Shown one piece after another: positions 12,755 through 24,469 of a stretch of DNA of 64,000 bases. A program made the position numbers and the translations under genes. The notes under the pieces were generated by a model, which did not search any database, was not told the origin of the DNA, and saw nothing but the letters and a program-made list of their open reading frames with translations. The stretch covers positions 1-64,000 of the forward strand of contig ARYC01000357.1 in assembly GCA_000711775.1 (NCBI GenBank), given 5' to 3'. Position 1 is the stretch's first letter. The number at the start of each line of letters is the position of its first letter. This DNA comes from Oxytricha trifallax (taxonomy: Eukaryota > Ciliophora > Spirotrichea > Sporadotrichida > Oxytrichidae).

Positions 12755-13251
12755 GGGGGGGGGGAAAGTTTCCTGCACCGGTTTATGATAAAAATAAAAT
12801 TTTAGGAAAGTTTCCTGCACTTTTTTAAAAAATATATTTTTTCTATAAAAAATATTTTTATTTCAACTACAATGCAACTTCCGAACGAATTTTATTGATT
12901 TAATTATACTTAATTTATTAATCAATAAGTCAATATTTCTTTTTAGATTCCAATTTTTTGCATATTTTATCTGATATTTTTTGGTTTTTATATCTTAGCA
13001 ATTATATTGTCCTATCATTCTTAAAGTAATTCCAAGTATTGTATCCAATTGTTATCAAAATTTCAATTTTATGTTCTTTCAATACCTATAAAAAACTAGA
13101 CTATATTTTTGAACTACCTATATAATGTATAAAATTCCTATTAATATTAGTAAGTCATAAAAATTTTAATTTTATGATTTATATTAATTTTTACATAAAA
13201 TAAAAAAAAGTGCAGGAAACTTCTTCGAGTGCAGGAAACTTTCCCCCCCCC
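12755..13251. mobile_element. 497-bp inverted-repeat element with G10/C10 ends and 8-bp TSD
   Basis: The left end is ten G's followed by AAAGTTTCCTGCAC; the right end is the inverted complement. The TTTCCTGCAC motif is repeated a second time just inside each end (about 12807-12820 and 13209-13222). The flanks carry CAAATATC at 12747-12754 and 13252-13259, an 8-bp target-site duplication if the last C is shared between the element and the repeat. No ORF of note lies inside, so this is a non-autonomous (MITE-like) element. The superfamily is unknown. Confidence 0.72.
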
Positions 13252-13408
13252 CAAATATCCCTCTAATGACAAAAAAAACGAACTCTGATGAGAAAATCTA
13301 AATTTCATTCTCGCTGATAATCCCTTTGAAAACCTAAATTCAATTGTTCTGAATTCTACACAAGTAACATAATTTTTTATTTATAATGAAGTTTAATCTT
13401 GCATTTTT

Positions 13409-14040
13409 TCATTGTAGTCTAACCACAAGAACCATTAACAGTGGATGTAGTAGAGCTTCTTGGTCTTCCTTTTGTCTTTTTATTGTTGCTTCGTATCGAA
13501 AATTGATGCAGAGATAAATATTAATATTATTATGTTTCTTGTGCATCAGAATTAACTTAAAAGTCTCAAAGTTAATGATGCCCTCTATTTTTTTTCTTTA
13601 GTAAACATAATGGCTTAGAGTTTGATATTCCTTTTAGAGCATAGTAATTTGCTTGAGAGGTGTGACATAAAGAAGCCAATTCGCATTTTGATTAATTAGT
13701 TCGAATATCTGAATCAAAGAAAAACTAGCTATATCTGCAAGCGCTTTGAGGCTACAAACATAAGAGATCATATCAGGTCAAGTATACAATTCGTGAACTC
13801 TTGTGATTGTGTCTCCCTTAACCAGAAATCCATTTCTTACCATCATGTTACAATCATAGAGATGGTGGAAACTTTAATCCCAAGTTCACTGCAATTTCTC
13901 AATAGTTATGCATCGCTTGATCATCACTCGTAAGTAAGCAGAACCGTCTAAGAATGACATGCTCTTGGTAAAGTAGACAAATATATATCTTTTACAAAGT
14001 GATATCGAAAGTGGAAAAGACTTTATCCTCCGTCGAAAGC
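13409..14040 (-). pseudogene. Decayed protein-coding relic, product unknown
   Basis: From an ATG at 13843 the minus strand is open to TGA at 13409 apart from one internal TGA. It has protein-like composition, including RNGFLVKGDTITRVHELYT, then PDMISYVCSLKALADIASF and a charged C-terminus. Upstream, to about 14040, protein-like pieces continue in other frames (LTSDDQAMHNY). The family is not recognised. It could be an eroded transposon ORF or a macronucleus-destined fragment. Confidence 0.38.
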
Positions 14041-14753
14041 ACATTACTATTTCTTTGTTCGACATTCATATTTTTGCAATTTATTACTTTCAAATAAAGC
14101 CTGTTTAACTCCATGAGCATTTGCTTCTTTTATTTAAAAAATTCCCTTACCCACTTATTTTAATTATTTAATTAAAACAATTATTTTTCAAAGCAACTAT
14201 CCAATTCATACTATTAGTATTAATACAATCTCTTTTTCATAAAATCAAATATTTAATGATGTGATTGAAACCTCTTAACAGTGTTGATATAGCTATAGAG
14301 GTTATTAGAGCTTATTAATAAAAATTAAAAATTAGAATTTAAATAAGACAACTTACTTAAATTGCAAAGCTCTTTTGCTTATAACTGCATAATTAAAGCT
14401 AAACTAGAAGTCAGAAGGTTATTATATTAAAAAAGAATGAAAGAGTTATAGAGTTTATAGTTAAGGTCATTGTATTATAATTATTATATAAGTAGTTTGG
14501 GAATTAATCATCGATTTAAGATATGGAGGAGTTAAGAGAACAGCAGCAAATAAAAAGGATGACAACCATAAATGTTGGGAAAAATTGGATAATAAATATA
14601 TTTTCACTTGTAATTTATTTTTTCTTGGAGTTAGATTGTTGTTGGATGTGACGATTACAATGTAAGGTGAGAAATATATTGTAAATAAAGCTTCAAGAGA
14701 TATTTAAGATATCGAAGTTTATGGAGGAGATTTAAATAAAACTTAATACAATA

Positions 14754-15168
14754 TTGTAGAAATACATTTGAATTTGGAAAATTAATTATAATTAAATTAA
14801 TAATAAATCAAAATTGTGGCAGTTAAAGTGGCCAATTTAAACGATCTAGGGCTCATTCGATAGAGAATTCAAAATTAGCAGGACTTTATTATTGGCGGTA
14901 CTATTTTATCGCATCGCTGGAGTGAGTTAACTTGACTTTAATGTGGAGATATAATTTATTGAATTTAGATGAGTTTAATTAAAGTCAAGTTAACTCACTC
15001 CAGCGATGCGATAAAATTTTTACCGCCAATAATAAAGTCCTGCTAATTTTGAATTCTCTATCGAATGAGCCCTAGATCGTTTAAATTGGCCAACTTTAAC
15101 TGCCACAATTTTGATTTATTATTAATTTAATTATAATTAATTTTCCAAATTCAAATGTATTTCTACAA
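14754..15168. mobile_element. 415-bp palindromic MITE-like element with possible TA duplication
   Basis: Two arms of about 180 bp, nearly perfect inverted complements, surround a spacer of about 40 bases. The ends read TTGTAGAAATACATTTG and its complement. TA lies on each side (14752-14753 and 15169-15170), as for Tc1/mariner-type elements, but with only two bases the duplication may be chance. No coding capacity is seen. Confidence 0.72.
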
Positions 15169-15169
15169 T

Positions 15170-16090
15170 ACTAATATAATATTGATGCAACCAGAATTCA
15201 AAATATATTTTTTATGATAATGATGCAATAAATATGCAATATGTTTAAGAAAAATTTGTTGATTAATATAAACAGAATAATTGGCACAATTTAATTCAAT
15301 AAATTAAGATTCCTTTAAATCTTACTAGCAATAATAAGTAATTATACATCAATAAATCAGATGGAAACAATAAATCGGCAATCAATAAAACTACAATAGA
15401 TTCAGCAATAACAACAGCAATAAATTAAGAAGCGACTTTTCGATAAAATTCTTCTACATAACTACAATCAAAATACAACTGAATAATTAGCTAGAATAAT
15501 AGCTGGTATTAACTTCCAGAGTAATATAAATGAAAAATATTTATTCAGAGTTAAATAAGATAGAATTACTACTGAAATCTGACAATAAAAGATTAAATTA
15601 ATTCTTACCACTAAATAGGCCCACAGAGAACAATCAGTAATCGTTGAACAATATTTCTTATACCTCAGCCTTTGAATCAGCTATTTTAGCCTCATATGTA
15701 ACATATGTAAATGAGTGGTTGACTGGAAAAATATATACCTATATGATAAATAATGGCTATAATAGCTTGCAATAATTACAGGCTAAAATAAAAGATACAG
15801 TTGGCAACTTACCGATAATTTATTAATAATAGCAAATATTGAAACACAAGATCAGTAAGTTATATTAAAGCTAACACTGAAACTGATAATCACATTCGAA
15901 CAGCTGACCATACATAAATTTATTGTTCCACTCAGAAATTAAAGCAGCAACATTTTTGAGGATATTTAAAAAGATGGTAATAATAATAATAATAATATGA
16001 TCACATTGAGGTCTCTAGGGACCCCCGATCTTGTATATTTTTAATATATATAAGGGTCGAGCCCTTTTAACTTGTAGTTGACTCATTTAT
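15170..16090. other. AT-rich, CAA/TAA-rich spacer
   Basis: From 15340 to 15970 the plus strand is rich in AATAA/CAATAA and would read as a Gln/Asn-rich protein in the ciliate code. This is more easily explained by base composition than by coding. A short GC-richer patch at 16010-16060 holds small hairpins (GGGTCGAGCCC). Confidence 0.4.
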
Positions 16091-16095
16091 TGAGT

Positions 16096-16455
16096 TCATA
16101 AACATTCATAGCCTTTGTATGATACCTTCATATTGGAGAATTTCTTTTCATCTTAGTTCTCTTCAAAGTTTTTTAAGTTTAGTATATATTTTTTTGTTCC
16201 TCTTAGTAGTTGTCTGCCTGCTGTTTCTGATAATTGTCTCGCTCCGATTCTTAGTTTGAGTTCATCGATTAATTCTTGGACTAGTTCTTCATAATAGTCT
16301 TTTTCTTTAGAATTTTGAAATTGATAGATGTTGTTTAGTATCCCTCTAACATCGAGGTTTGTACTCATGCATTAGTTCATTATGGAATAACCTAGGGTAC
16401 TAGACATCCTGTTAATCCATTCTTTGTTAAGAATTGGGTAAAAAGATGGTACCAT
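16096..16455 (-). CDS. Small protein of unknown function, 119 codons, intact
   Basis: The frame runs from ATG at 16455 to TGA at 16096-16098, with in-frame TAA read as Gln. The base composition is clearly less AT-rich than the flanks. The predicted protein is soluble and helical, with an acidic/basic amphipathic stretch (EKDYYEELVQELIDELKL) and a basic segment (LSETAGRQLLRGTKKYI). No family is recognised and no signal peptide or membrane segment is seen. A second ATG at 16368 would shorten it to 90 codons. It is one of very few undamaged frames in the window. It may be a germline-limited gene, a macronucleus-destined segment, or a small transposon ORF. Confidence 0.55.
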
Positions 16456-17430
16456 TAATAATTTTAATCGTGAATTATATTTTCTCATAATAAATTAAAA
16501 AAATTACTTAAAAATATTATCCAATAATAAGTTATAAATGCAACCAAATTTATCATCGATTTCGGATTATGGAGAAAAACCTTTAGCGCCAATATCGTCA
16601 ATAAATACTTATAAATTTGTAGTTTCTGGAACCAATGATACTACTTAAATTTGTATTTAAATCTCAATATATCTAACGGAATTAGAGAATTAAATTTACC
16701 ATTCTGTAGTAAGATATTGTCCTTTTTCCCTTTTCTTTCTTTTCCTAATTGGAAATTGTCAATACAATTTCCAATTATATTCTCTTTTAAATAAAATTAA
16801 TAGTTCTGCTATTAAAAATTGGCTCAATATTTTCGTTAATTTTTCTTAATTATTTTAATATTTTTTATCTTTCTTTTGTAAATAAATTTCTTGTGGTTAA
16901 ACAACTATAATATTTAATACTTTCAAATTTTTGTAGCTCTTTTTACTAAAATAATAATTATATTATTACAGTTATTCATTGTTATTTTTTATTCTCCCAT
17001 TTAGCTTTTTTCTCTCTATATTTACGACCTCATTAACACAATAGAAAGTTCCATCCTTTTAATCTAATTCAAAATCTATTTATTTTATTTCTTTTATATT
17101 AAAACTATGCATAGATTGAATTGATATTATTTGATTGAGAAAAAATATGTAATATGAGAAAATTTGATGTTGTTCAGGAATTAAGATTTATTGCTTATTT
17201 CAACTTTATTCAATTAAGAATGTATTTCAATTTTTTAAAAAAAATAATTTAAAATTATTATTTTATTATACCATATCAATATTTACGATATAATTATTTT
17301 TATTAAAATAGTTGAAATAATTAAATTTTATTAGTAATAAAAAGGTTTTAATTATAAATATTTTAATATTTAATTTAGAATTTAAAACATTTATTTTGAA
17401 ACTTGTTAATTATGAAAAATAAGCGAAAAA
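16456..17430. other. AT-rich spacer, nothing recognised
   Basis: A T-rich plus strand without recognisable protein motifs or repeats, between the 119-codon ORF and the 3' end of LINE 1. Confidence 0.5.
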
Positions 17431-17525
17431 TATATTAGTTAGTTAGTAAATTACTTAGGAAAGTAAAATTAATAATAATCGAATTGGAAAAGTTCAAAAT
17501 CGTGAAATCATGCAATTCATTACTC

Positions 17526-19150
17526 TCAATTCTGCTCCTCTTCCCCGTCTCTTTTGTCTCCTCCACCCTCTTCCTCTTTATCTTCCGGGTCCTTCTCCTT
17601 CTTCTGAGTAATCGTTTCCAATTCATGAGTCTTAATGTTCTCTTGATCTTGAGGGATGGCGGAATTCTCTTCAATCATATTGCTCTTTCTTGGTCATTTC
17701 TTCCCCTTTTCCATCTTGAGTTCTTTGTAAGATTCTTGTTCAGTCGTTGGATAAGTACCATTTAACATCTGCAAGCTACTATCCGGTATCGCTGAATTCG
17801 CCTTCATTGATGATGTTCTCAATTTCTAATTCGAATAGCGCGCCGTTCTTCAGAACTAAGTCGTCCCATATATCAATGTGAAAAGTTTGGTTAATCATCT
17901 ATGTGTCCATCCCTTAATCTACCTATTACCATAGTACATCATTTTTCTTTTCATTTATTCTTTCGATCTCTTCTTTTTTAATCGCTATTCCGGATCTCCC
18001 TATTTCCATCTTGATGTACCCCATCTCAAGATTGAACATTCGGTAGAATCTTTGCATGTTGATACAGTCTTTTGCGAATATCTAAAAGACCAATTGACCT
18101 AGAATTTCCAATAATGCTGTGTGGCTCACCATTAGAATCGCCATTACTCCACAATCCTCTGGGTCTGGTACTTGGTTAATCTCTTGATTTATAATTATTT
18201 TCTTGGTTGTGAATTCTTTCTCCATTACTTCATTGAGAAGGGTGTTCAGATAGTCATGATACTTCTGTATCATTGCTAGACTCCCGACTTGCTTTCTAGT
18301 GTCCAATATCTACATAGTTTGTGACAGCTTGGCCACTCTCAATACTATCCAATTTTGGCATTTCTTGATCGAGCTTTAGCAGCAGACTGGTAGAATGATT
18401 GCTTCAATAAGTTCTTGTTGTATCCAGGACTTACCATTCTCTAGTTTCCAATTCATGGAGGCTATGTTTTTCTCTAACTGTACTATACCTTTGTCATTCA
18501 GGACTATTCAAGGAAGGATTAATTGAGTAAACTTTTGTTCTTTTTGCAGTACCTCTTCTATCATTTTCAAGCATTCCTTCATCGTATCTTACTGGATGTA
18601 ATTTCCCGTAATGAGATTTGTGTGTTTCCAGTCGTCGTTGATAGCTTCCCAATTTTGCTTTTACTTCTCAGTCCATAGTTCTTGTTCCATGGTCCATCTA
18701 CTTCTTGTATCTTCTCTGTTATTGAGTCTTTTAATCAGATCTTTCTCAATCTTGGATCTTGTGCTTGGGCAGCAAACTATGGTGACCAATCTTGTTTGTT
18801 CGGGGTCCATCCCTTCTTGACATGAATGATCTTTTCAAATTCATGGCATTTCACCTCAGATATGTCAATAAAATGCTTTACTGCCATCTTTTCTTTCTAG
18901 ATACACTCTGTTCCATCTTCCATTTTCGTGCTTGCTTAACTCGACTATTTATTTTTGGGTCTCTCTCATCTTCTTGCTGGGTAGTCTCTGCTTTGTCTCT
19001 ATTGTAGTACCTTATCACTTTGACCATCTCCCAGAATCGTTTCTTTTCAGTCCTCTTCTGTCGATATTCATGTCTCTCTTGTTACTTCTTCTTTGGTGAT
19101 GGTTATACTTGAGATTTGATATGTTCATTTAGTTTTATTATTATTATCAT
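17526..19150 (-). pseudogene. LINE 1 ORF-X: conserved 3' ORF of unknown function
   Basis: Starts at ATG 19150 and ends at TGA 17526-17528. The length is not a multiple of three, so at least one indel is present. The N-terminus is basic (KKRFWEMVKVIRYYNRDK). The C-terminal half has the conserved block PEDCGVMAILMVSHTALLEI, then MQRFYRMFNLEMGYIKMEIG, then WDDLVL, and an acidic Glu/Lys-rich tail. The same blocks occur in LINE copies 2, 3 and 4. No CCHC knuckle, RNase H or protease motif was found. It may be a gag-like/ORF1-type nucleic-acid-binding protein placed downstream of RT; that is inference. Confidence 0.65.
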
Positions 19151-21363
19151 TTGTTAATTCTCTCTAATTAATTAATTTATTTTAATTCTATTTTTGTTTT
19201 CCCTTATTTCTATTTCTCAATTTTCTAATTATTCTTCGATTTGAACGTTTAACTCATCTCATTTGTCCTTTATCTTTTCCTCAACGAGTTAAATCTTCGA
19301 CTTCTAGATATATGTCACTCTAGGAAGTTTTCTCACTCTTTGGTAACATTCTTGAAGTTCTAATTTTCTTATTCTTTCATCGAGCCAGGTCATATTACCT
19401 TGTATCTCTATCTGTGTCTTGTCATTAATGTTTATAATTCTAGTTTATCTAATCAAACTGGAAAACTATGTGGGATCTCATTTCTAGTTATCAAGTTACA
19501 GCTTCTAATGTGATTCTTTTCCACGAATGTTTTATGAATGTTGCAGTAATAACTCATCCCATAGCTCACAATAGTTCTTCCTTGATTAATGGTCATCATT
19601 GTGTCCATTCTTGTGATAAATATTTTCTTTGACTTTCTTTAGTTTGCCTATGTTTTGCTTGACTTGATTTTTGCCACAATTCTTTTCCCAAATGTCTCCT
19701 ATTTGGTGTCTTAGTTTTTCAAATTTTTCCAAACTAGTTCTTTAATGATGTCTGCGGTATTGCTGTCCTTAAACTGGGTTATATTTCTTAGTATTTTGTT
19801 GGGAATGTCCTTTGGAGCCCTAAATGCAAGTCTTTTTAATTGAGTTTCCATTTTTTCTAGATCCTCTATCTTCAGATTATTGGCAGCTATCAATGGGGTG
19901 TAGTTATATATAGCCAGGGATCTTTTTTGAGCTACTATAATTGTATCACATATCGTTAGGTTGTTAGATTTCGCTAGTCTTTAGTAGAGCTCAGTTTGCT
20001 TTTTTATCTCATTCCAAGTCTTCTTAAGAATTGCTACGAGACTAGGCTAATAGTCATCCCTAAGTGTTTAACTTCTTTTGCTTTCTAAACTCCTTCTATT
20101 TCTTCAAGATATTCGAATTGTTTGGCGTCACTTAGAAATACGGTCTTTTTGTTTTTCGTTTTAAGTTGTGAGTTCTCACTATTCCTTTGAAGCATTCTAT
20201 TACTCTCTTGAATTGTTATTAGTTCTTTAATTTTTACTAGTATGTCATCAGCGAACGCTATGAGTGGGACTTATTTTAGAAGGGATTGTAGTTCCTTTAG
20301 GAGTAGAGTGCGTCCTGCAAGTAGATGTTGAACAGCATGAGTGAGATTCTGCTTCCCTTAGAGACTCCGTTCTCTACTTTAATATACTCCCCTTCCTGTC
20401 TGAATAAAGTTCCTTGATTAGCTTTGTTGTCAAATATCAGTTTTTGCTCTCACTTTGAGGATTTCCAGACCAAATCGTATGATTTCTGTAAATCTACTAG
20501 TAGATAGGCTTCTTATTGCTCCTTTCTTCTCAAGTTTTATATGCTCCAATAGCCTTATAAGGTTAATATGGGTGCATTCGTTCTCTTTAAATCCGCTTTA
20601 GTAATTTCCCGTCTTTAGGAGTTCACTATTATTTTCTTGAAGTTTATTTATTATTACTTTTTCAATAATTTTGCTAATATGCGAGTTCACAACGATAGGT
20701 CTTGTGTTGTTAATCTCTAGGAATGAGTTCCCGAAGTTTGTGCTCAATAGTGATAGAATAAGTCTCCCTTCTCTCAAATATTGTGGAATCTCTCCTGAGT
20801 TAATCAATTTTACTATTTTTGAGTTTACTATCTCTCGAAACTTCGATGATTTTAAAAACATTTTCCATCAAATCCATGGAGGGGGCCTATGGCTTTGTTG
20901 AAGTTGCACTCTCTGATACTCCTTCGACTTCTTAATTTTAATGCCTCTCTGTTTCTTCTTCATTGGTCTCCTATTCGGTTAAGTTTTTGTTCTGTGTCTC
21001 TCTTATCTTGGTAAAGTTCGTTATAAAACATTATGATTTTTTCTTAAGTTTCTTCTCCCAGATTCATTCTTTCTTCGTTTATCGTCAGTTCTTTAATCGC
21101 TTCCATTACTTTTTGCTTTAAGTAAGTCTTTTGAACATGTAAATGAACTCTTTTACATTGTTCCTTTTCAGGCAGTGTTCCATGTCTATTATCACTTCGT
21201 TCCTGTAGGATTTTGTTTCATTATAGGTATTATTTGAGTTGTGAGTGTTGCTTTTAATTATCAATTTCGGAGGTTAGTTGTACTAATGCTTTGTTTTACT
21301 GTGCTTTACTAATTATCCTTTAAAGCATTGTTGAATTGGGTTGTCTAAGTCTTCTTCTAATCA

Positions 21364-22816
21364 GTAAGAATTAAAAAATCTACCAAATTGTTGTAATAAA
21401 TATTCATTTAAGGTTTGTCCTCATTAATTATATAAAATTTATTGATTAATATTTATAAATCTTTAAACCTAATATAGTAGAATGAAATATTGATACTGTC
21501 TGCAAATATAGGTAGCTCAGTGGTCTGATAACATCGACTTCCTTCACCATGAAGACCCAATTTTGAATAGAATATAATATCCATCGCTGTCAATCGCCCC
21601 CTCTTTGTAGCTCATTTAGAAGATAGAGCGGACTGGTTTGGTATTTTTTGAACTGATCAGTAATAAAATTATATCTTTTCATCGCTGGGAATCCTATTGA
21701 AAAAAAATCAAACTTTTAACAGTTCGCTCTTTCAATTGATTAACACTATAGTTTTACTTATAATTACTAGACAATCTATGAGGTTTATACAATAGTCATC
21801 TTAATATTTTAATTTCTATTTCATTTCATTTTGCATTATATAAACCTCTTTATATATAAGTTATTTATACTTATACATAAAAGTTCAGCAAGTTAGCGTG
21901 GTTTATATTTGATTTTTTTTACTTTTTAATATGATAAAGCTGATATTATTGCATGTTTTATATTATTTTTATAAGACTACATAATCAAACAAGAAATCAC
22001 TTTTATATAATATAAATATGACTATCCGTTTATATAAAATACATAAATACTAACGTGATAATCTTAATCTATTTAAAGTTAAACAAAAAGCTTTATAGCC
22101 TATTATTTTATTGTATATCAATTAATAAATTAATAAAATGAAAGTAAGATTGATTAAAAAGGATTTATTTTTTTAAACTATTTATTCCGGAAATAAAAAT
22201 AAATTTCTAGAATCATGTGTGGTTATATTTTAATACTTAATATTTATATTAATAGAATTTTAATTTCAAAATTAAGATTAAATTTGTTTCCTTAATTAAA
22301 CTCATAAAATATTTTAAGACGATTAATATAAAGAGTGCGTAAGAGAGTGGTATTTTTATGAAAGACTTTTATTTGTATTAAAAATTACGATCACATTTAA
22401 AATAGGGCATATACAAATATTTAAATAAAATGGTAGTAATTTTAACAGCTATAGGGAGCGAACTGAAAAGACTATATTTTTTCTCACTAGGCTCCCCCAG
22501 TTGTAAAGGTCGTTCTATATTTATTAATTACTGCAAAATAATAAACCCGCTGCCTGCATCATCGAAACATCATCAATGACAGTGCTCTCTTTAAAAAATG
22601 AAGAATGAGTGCCATCTACCTTCCCAGTTGCAAGATGGTGGTAGTCAATGGTATCAATTTACTTGTTCATTTGATTAAAAAGTTACATCAAGCGTTTATG
22701 CTCCCATTTTTTGTGTCATAAATACTTTATTATATTCATAAATTTGATATAATTGATGAATATTATTCACAAAAGTATATTAGTTTATACGATTTGACAA
22801 TTTTTTTAATTCTTAC
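21364..22816. mobile_element. 1,453-bp element with 15-bp TIRs inserted in LINE 1
   Basis: Perfect 15-bp terminal inverted repeats GTAAGAATTAAAAAA (21364-21378) and complement (22802-22816) are flanked by TCA at 21361-21363 and 22817-22819, a 3-bp target duplication. The element sits exactly between the endonuclease (TDHKLI motif) and the RT linker of LINE 1; removing it with one TCA joins the two parts as in LINE 2. No transposase is visible inside. It contains a tRNA-like patch (about 21508-21700) and a GC-richer patch (about 22445-22640). A 3-bp duplication would fit TBE-like or PIF-type transposition, but the ends match neither clearly. Confidence 0.75.
21508..21700 (+). ncRNA. tRNA-like (SINE-type) sequence inside the 1.45-kb element
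   Basis: GGTAGCTCAGTGGTCTGATA at about 21511 closely resembles a tRNA D-arm/A-box. A second D-arm-like motif, TGTAGCTCATTTAGAAGATA, occurs about 100 bases downstream near 21606. No good T-loop or acceptor stem follows, so a working tRNA is unlikely. It is probably a tRNA-derived repeat or pseudogene. Confidence 0.35.
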
Positions 22817-24419
22817 TCAATAGCTCTCTCTTTTCTTCAACAAATGTTTCCAAAATTATTTCCTAATGTCTGACACTCTGAAACTTTTCTCTCTGAGAGT
22901 GAGTTTTAGATCTCTCTCCTAGTACTTTATTTTCATCTTTGCTAAAATTAGTTTGTGGTCAGTCAGTCTAAGTTTGTCAGTCTCCAAGTTGATTGTTTCT
23001 ACATTTGAGAAGATTTGATCTAACTGATTCTCTTTTGTGTGAATTTCATTCAACAAGGAATGGATTCAAACAGGTCTTCTTTAAGCAATCTTTTGCTCAA
23101 GTACTTGAAATTGTAGTTTAAGTCTCCCATTACGATAAATTTCTAATTTTTGAATTTTTAATGATTTATCTTATAAAGTAGCCTATTCTACAGTTCCTTG
23201 GCTTCCTCGTTCCAGTAGGGGGGTACGTATACTGTAAAAATGTGCAAGGGAAAGCCCTCCTTATTCAAAATGTTCTAAGTTATGTATTGTCTTAGAGTTT
23301 TGATAGTTTTCATTACGAATTTGCCGCCATTTAGAGTTAATGCTCCGTCATTCCTGGCCAGTTATGCCTATGTTATATTTTTGTTGTTGAGTCCTATTAT
23401 TCTTTGCAGTCTTGTTTCTACCAGTCCTATGAAGTCTGGCTTCTTACCTTCCAGCTCTCTCATCATTTAGTCTTACTTTAATTTGGAGTTCCATCCTCTT
23501 ATGTTTTGCACGCAAATGCTTAATTCGAAGGTCTTCGTCATCATATGTCTCTTATTGTTTATGATTTGTATCCTTATCTTATTTCTTTGTTTCTCTGCAA
23601 ATCTCTAGTTCCTTTTAGCCTAGCCTTCCACTTCTCTTGCTGGTTTGTAAAAATGGTGATGCCGACCATTGTCTAGTAGAATACTAAACTTATCTAAGTA
23701 TTTTAAATTAATATGATTGACTTAGGATATTGGGTATTTGTCAGATTGATTTTAGAAGCTCTATTTTGAACATTCAAAATAGTCTTTTATTGATTTTTGT
23801 CTGTCTAGTGTAGGTTCCTCATTCTCGTTTGCGTATATTGGTAGCTTCTTTCTGGGCTGTATCTTCTCTTCCATCTTGCCCGCCTTTTGTTTATTTTCTC
23901 TAATTAATTGATAAATATATTATTGTAGAAATTAGATTAAAATTAATTATAATATTTATTAGACTAATAAAAAATGGAAATCTCTCTAAAATTAGTTCAT
24001 CTTCCTCTTCATCGTCATCATTGAAATTATCAATGCCATCTTCATTGTCCTCTCTTTGTGTTGTCATGTGAAGCATCAGTCCAGTTGTGCACGTGGTATT
24101 ACCAGGTAGGACCATTAAAAAATTATAATTAAAGATATACTTTTTAATATATTAGTTTTAGATTTAATTAAATAATTTCGTATAATAAATTATAAATCTA
24201 AAATAAATATAATTCTTGTTATTATATTTTTATCAAGTAAGTTAATTAAATATGACATAGGAAAACGTGATTTAACTTCAGGCAATGTAATCATGGCTTA
24301 TATGTTTAAAAGACTTGGCATGTCTATTTAAAATTACTAATAATACACAATAAATATTCATAAATTTTATCTTAAAAACAGATATTTTTTTAGTATAATT
24401 TTAAATATAAAAATAATTC

Positions 24420-24445
24420 AAAATTAAATTAAAGGAATTTAAACA
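24420..24445 (+). promoter_or_regulatory. Leader repeat upstream of LINE 2 ORF2 (copy A)
   Basis: A 26-base sequence containing AAAGGAATTTAAACA ends 24 bp before the ORF2 ATG. An identical copy precedes ORF-X. A related motif (AAAGGAGACTCATTTAAACA) precedes ORF2 of LINE 3. The role (promoter or untranslated leader) is inferred from position only. Confidence 0.5.
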
Positions 24446-24469
24446 AGGGGAAGAAACAGCGAGAAACAG

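Larger units (their letters stand above)
19259..23874 (-). pseudogene. LINE 1 ORF2: AP endonuclease-reverse transcriptase, interrupted by an insertion
   Basis: Translation starts at ATG 23874 (MEEKIQPRKKLPIY). An apurinic/apyrimidinic-type endonuclease domain follows, with QNIRGWNSK, the catalytic-Glu motif GLVETRL, MGDLNYN and LTDHKLI. After the insertion at 21364-22816 the linker and reverse transcriptase continue: NTRPIVVNSHISKIIEKV (RT motif 1), then AFADDILVK carrying the catalytic Asp pair near 20250. The reading ends at TGA 19259-19261. Without the insertion the length is about 1,050 codons, close to LINE 2. A frame change near 19455 and an in-frame TGA beside the insertion site show decay. 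The family nicks target DNA and copies its own RNA there. Confidence 0.8.
17431..24115 (-). mobile_element. LINE copy 1 (APE endonuclease/RT plus ORF-X), interrupted
   Basis: A minus-strand non-LTR retrotransposon. Order from its 5' end (high coordinates): leader about 23880-24115; ORF2 23874-19259; leader about 19151-19200; ORF-X 19150-17526; 3' end at about 17431-17470, where a CTAAGTAATTTA-type sequence runs into (ACTA)n. ORF2 is split by a 1,453-bp element (21364-22816). The leader also contains a very acidic open frame (DDDEEEDELILER), possibly chance. The 5' boundary is uncertain. Confidence 0.82.

Noticed and set aside
15340-15970. Gln/Asn-rich plus-strand reading as a prion-like protein
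   Set aside because: Explained by frequent TAA/CAA in AT-rich DNA under the ciliate code; no conserved motif.
17484-17765. Plus-strand 93-codon frame
   Set aside because: It lies opposite the acidic Glu/Lys tail of LINE 1 ORF-X; Leu/Phe/Ser-rich composition is the expected antisense of that tail.
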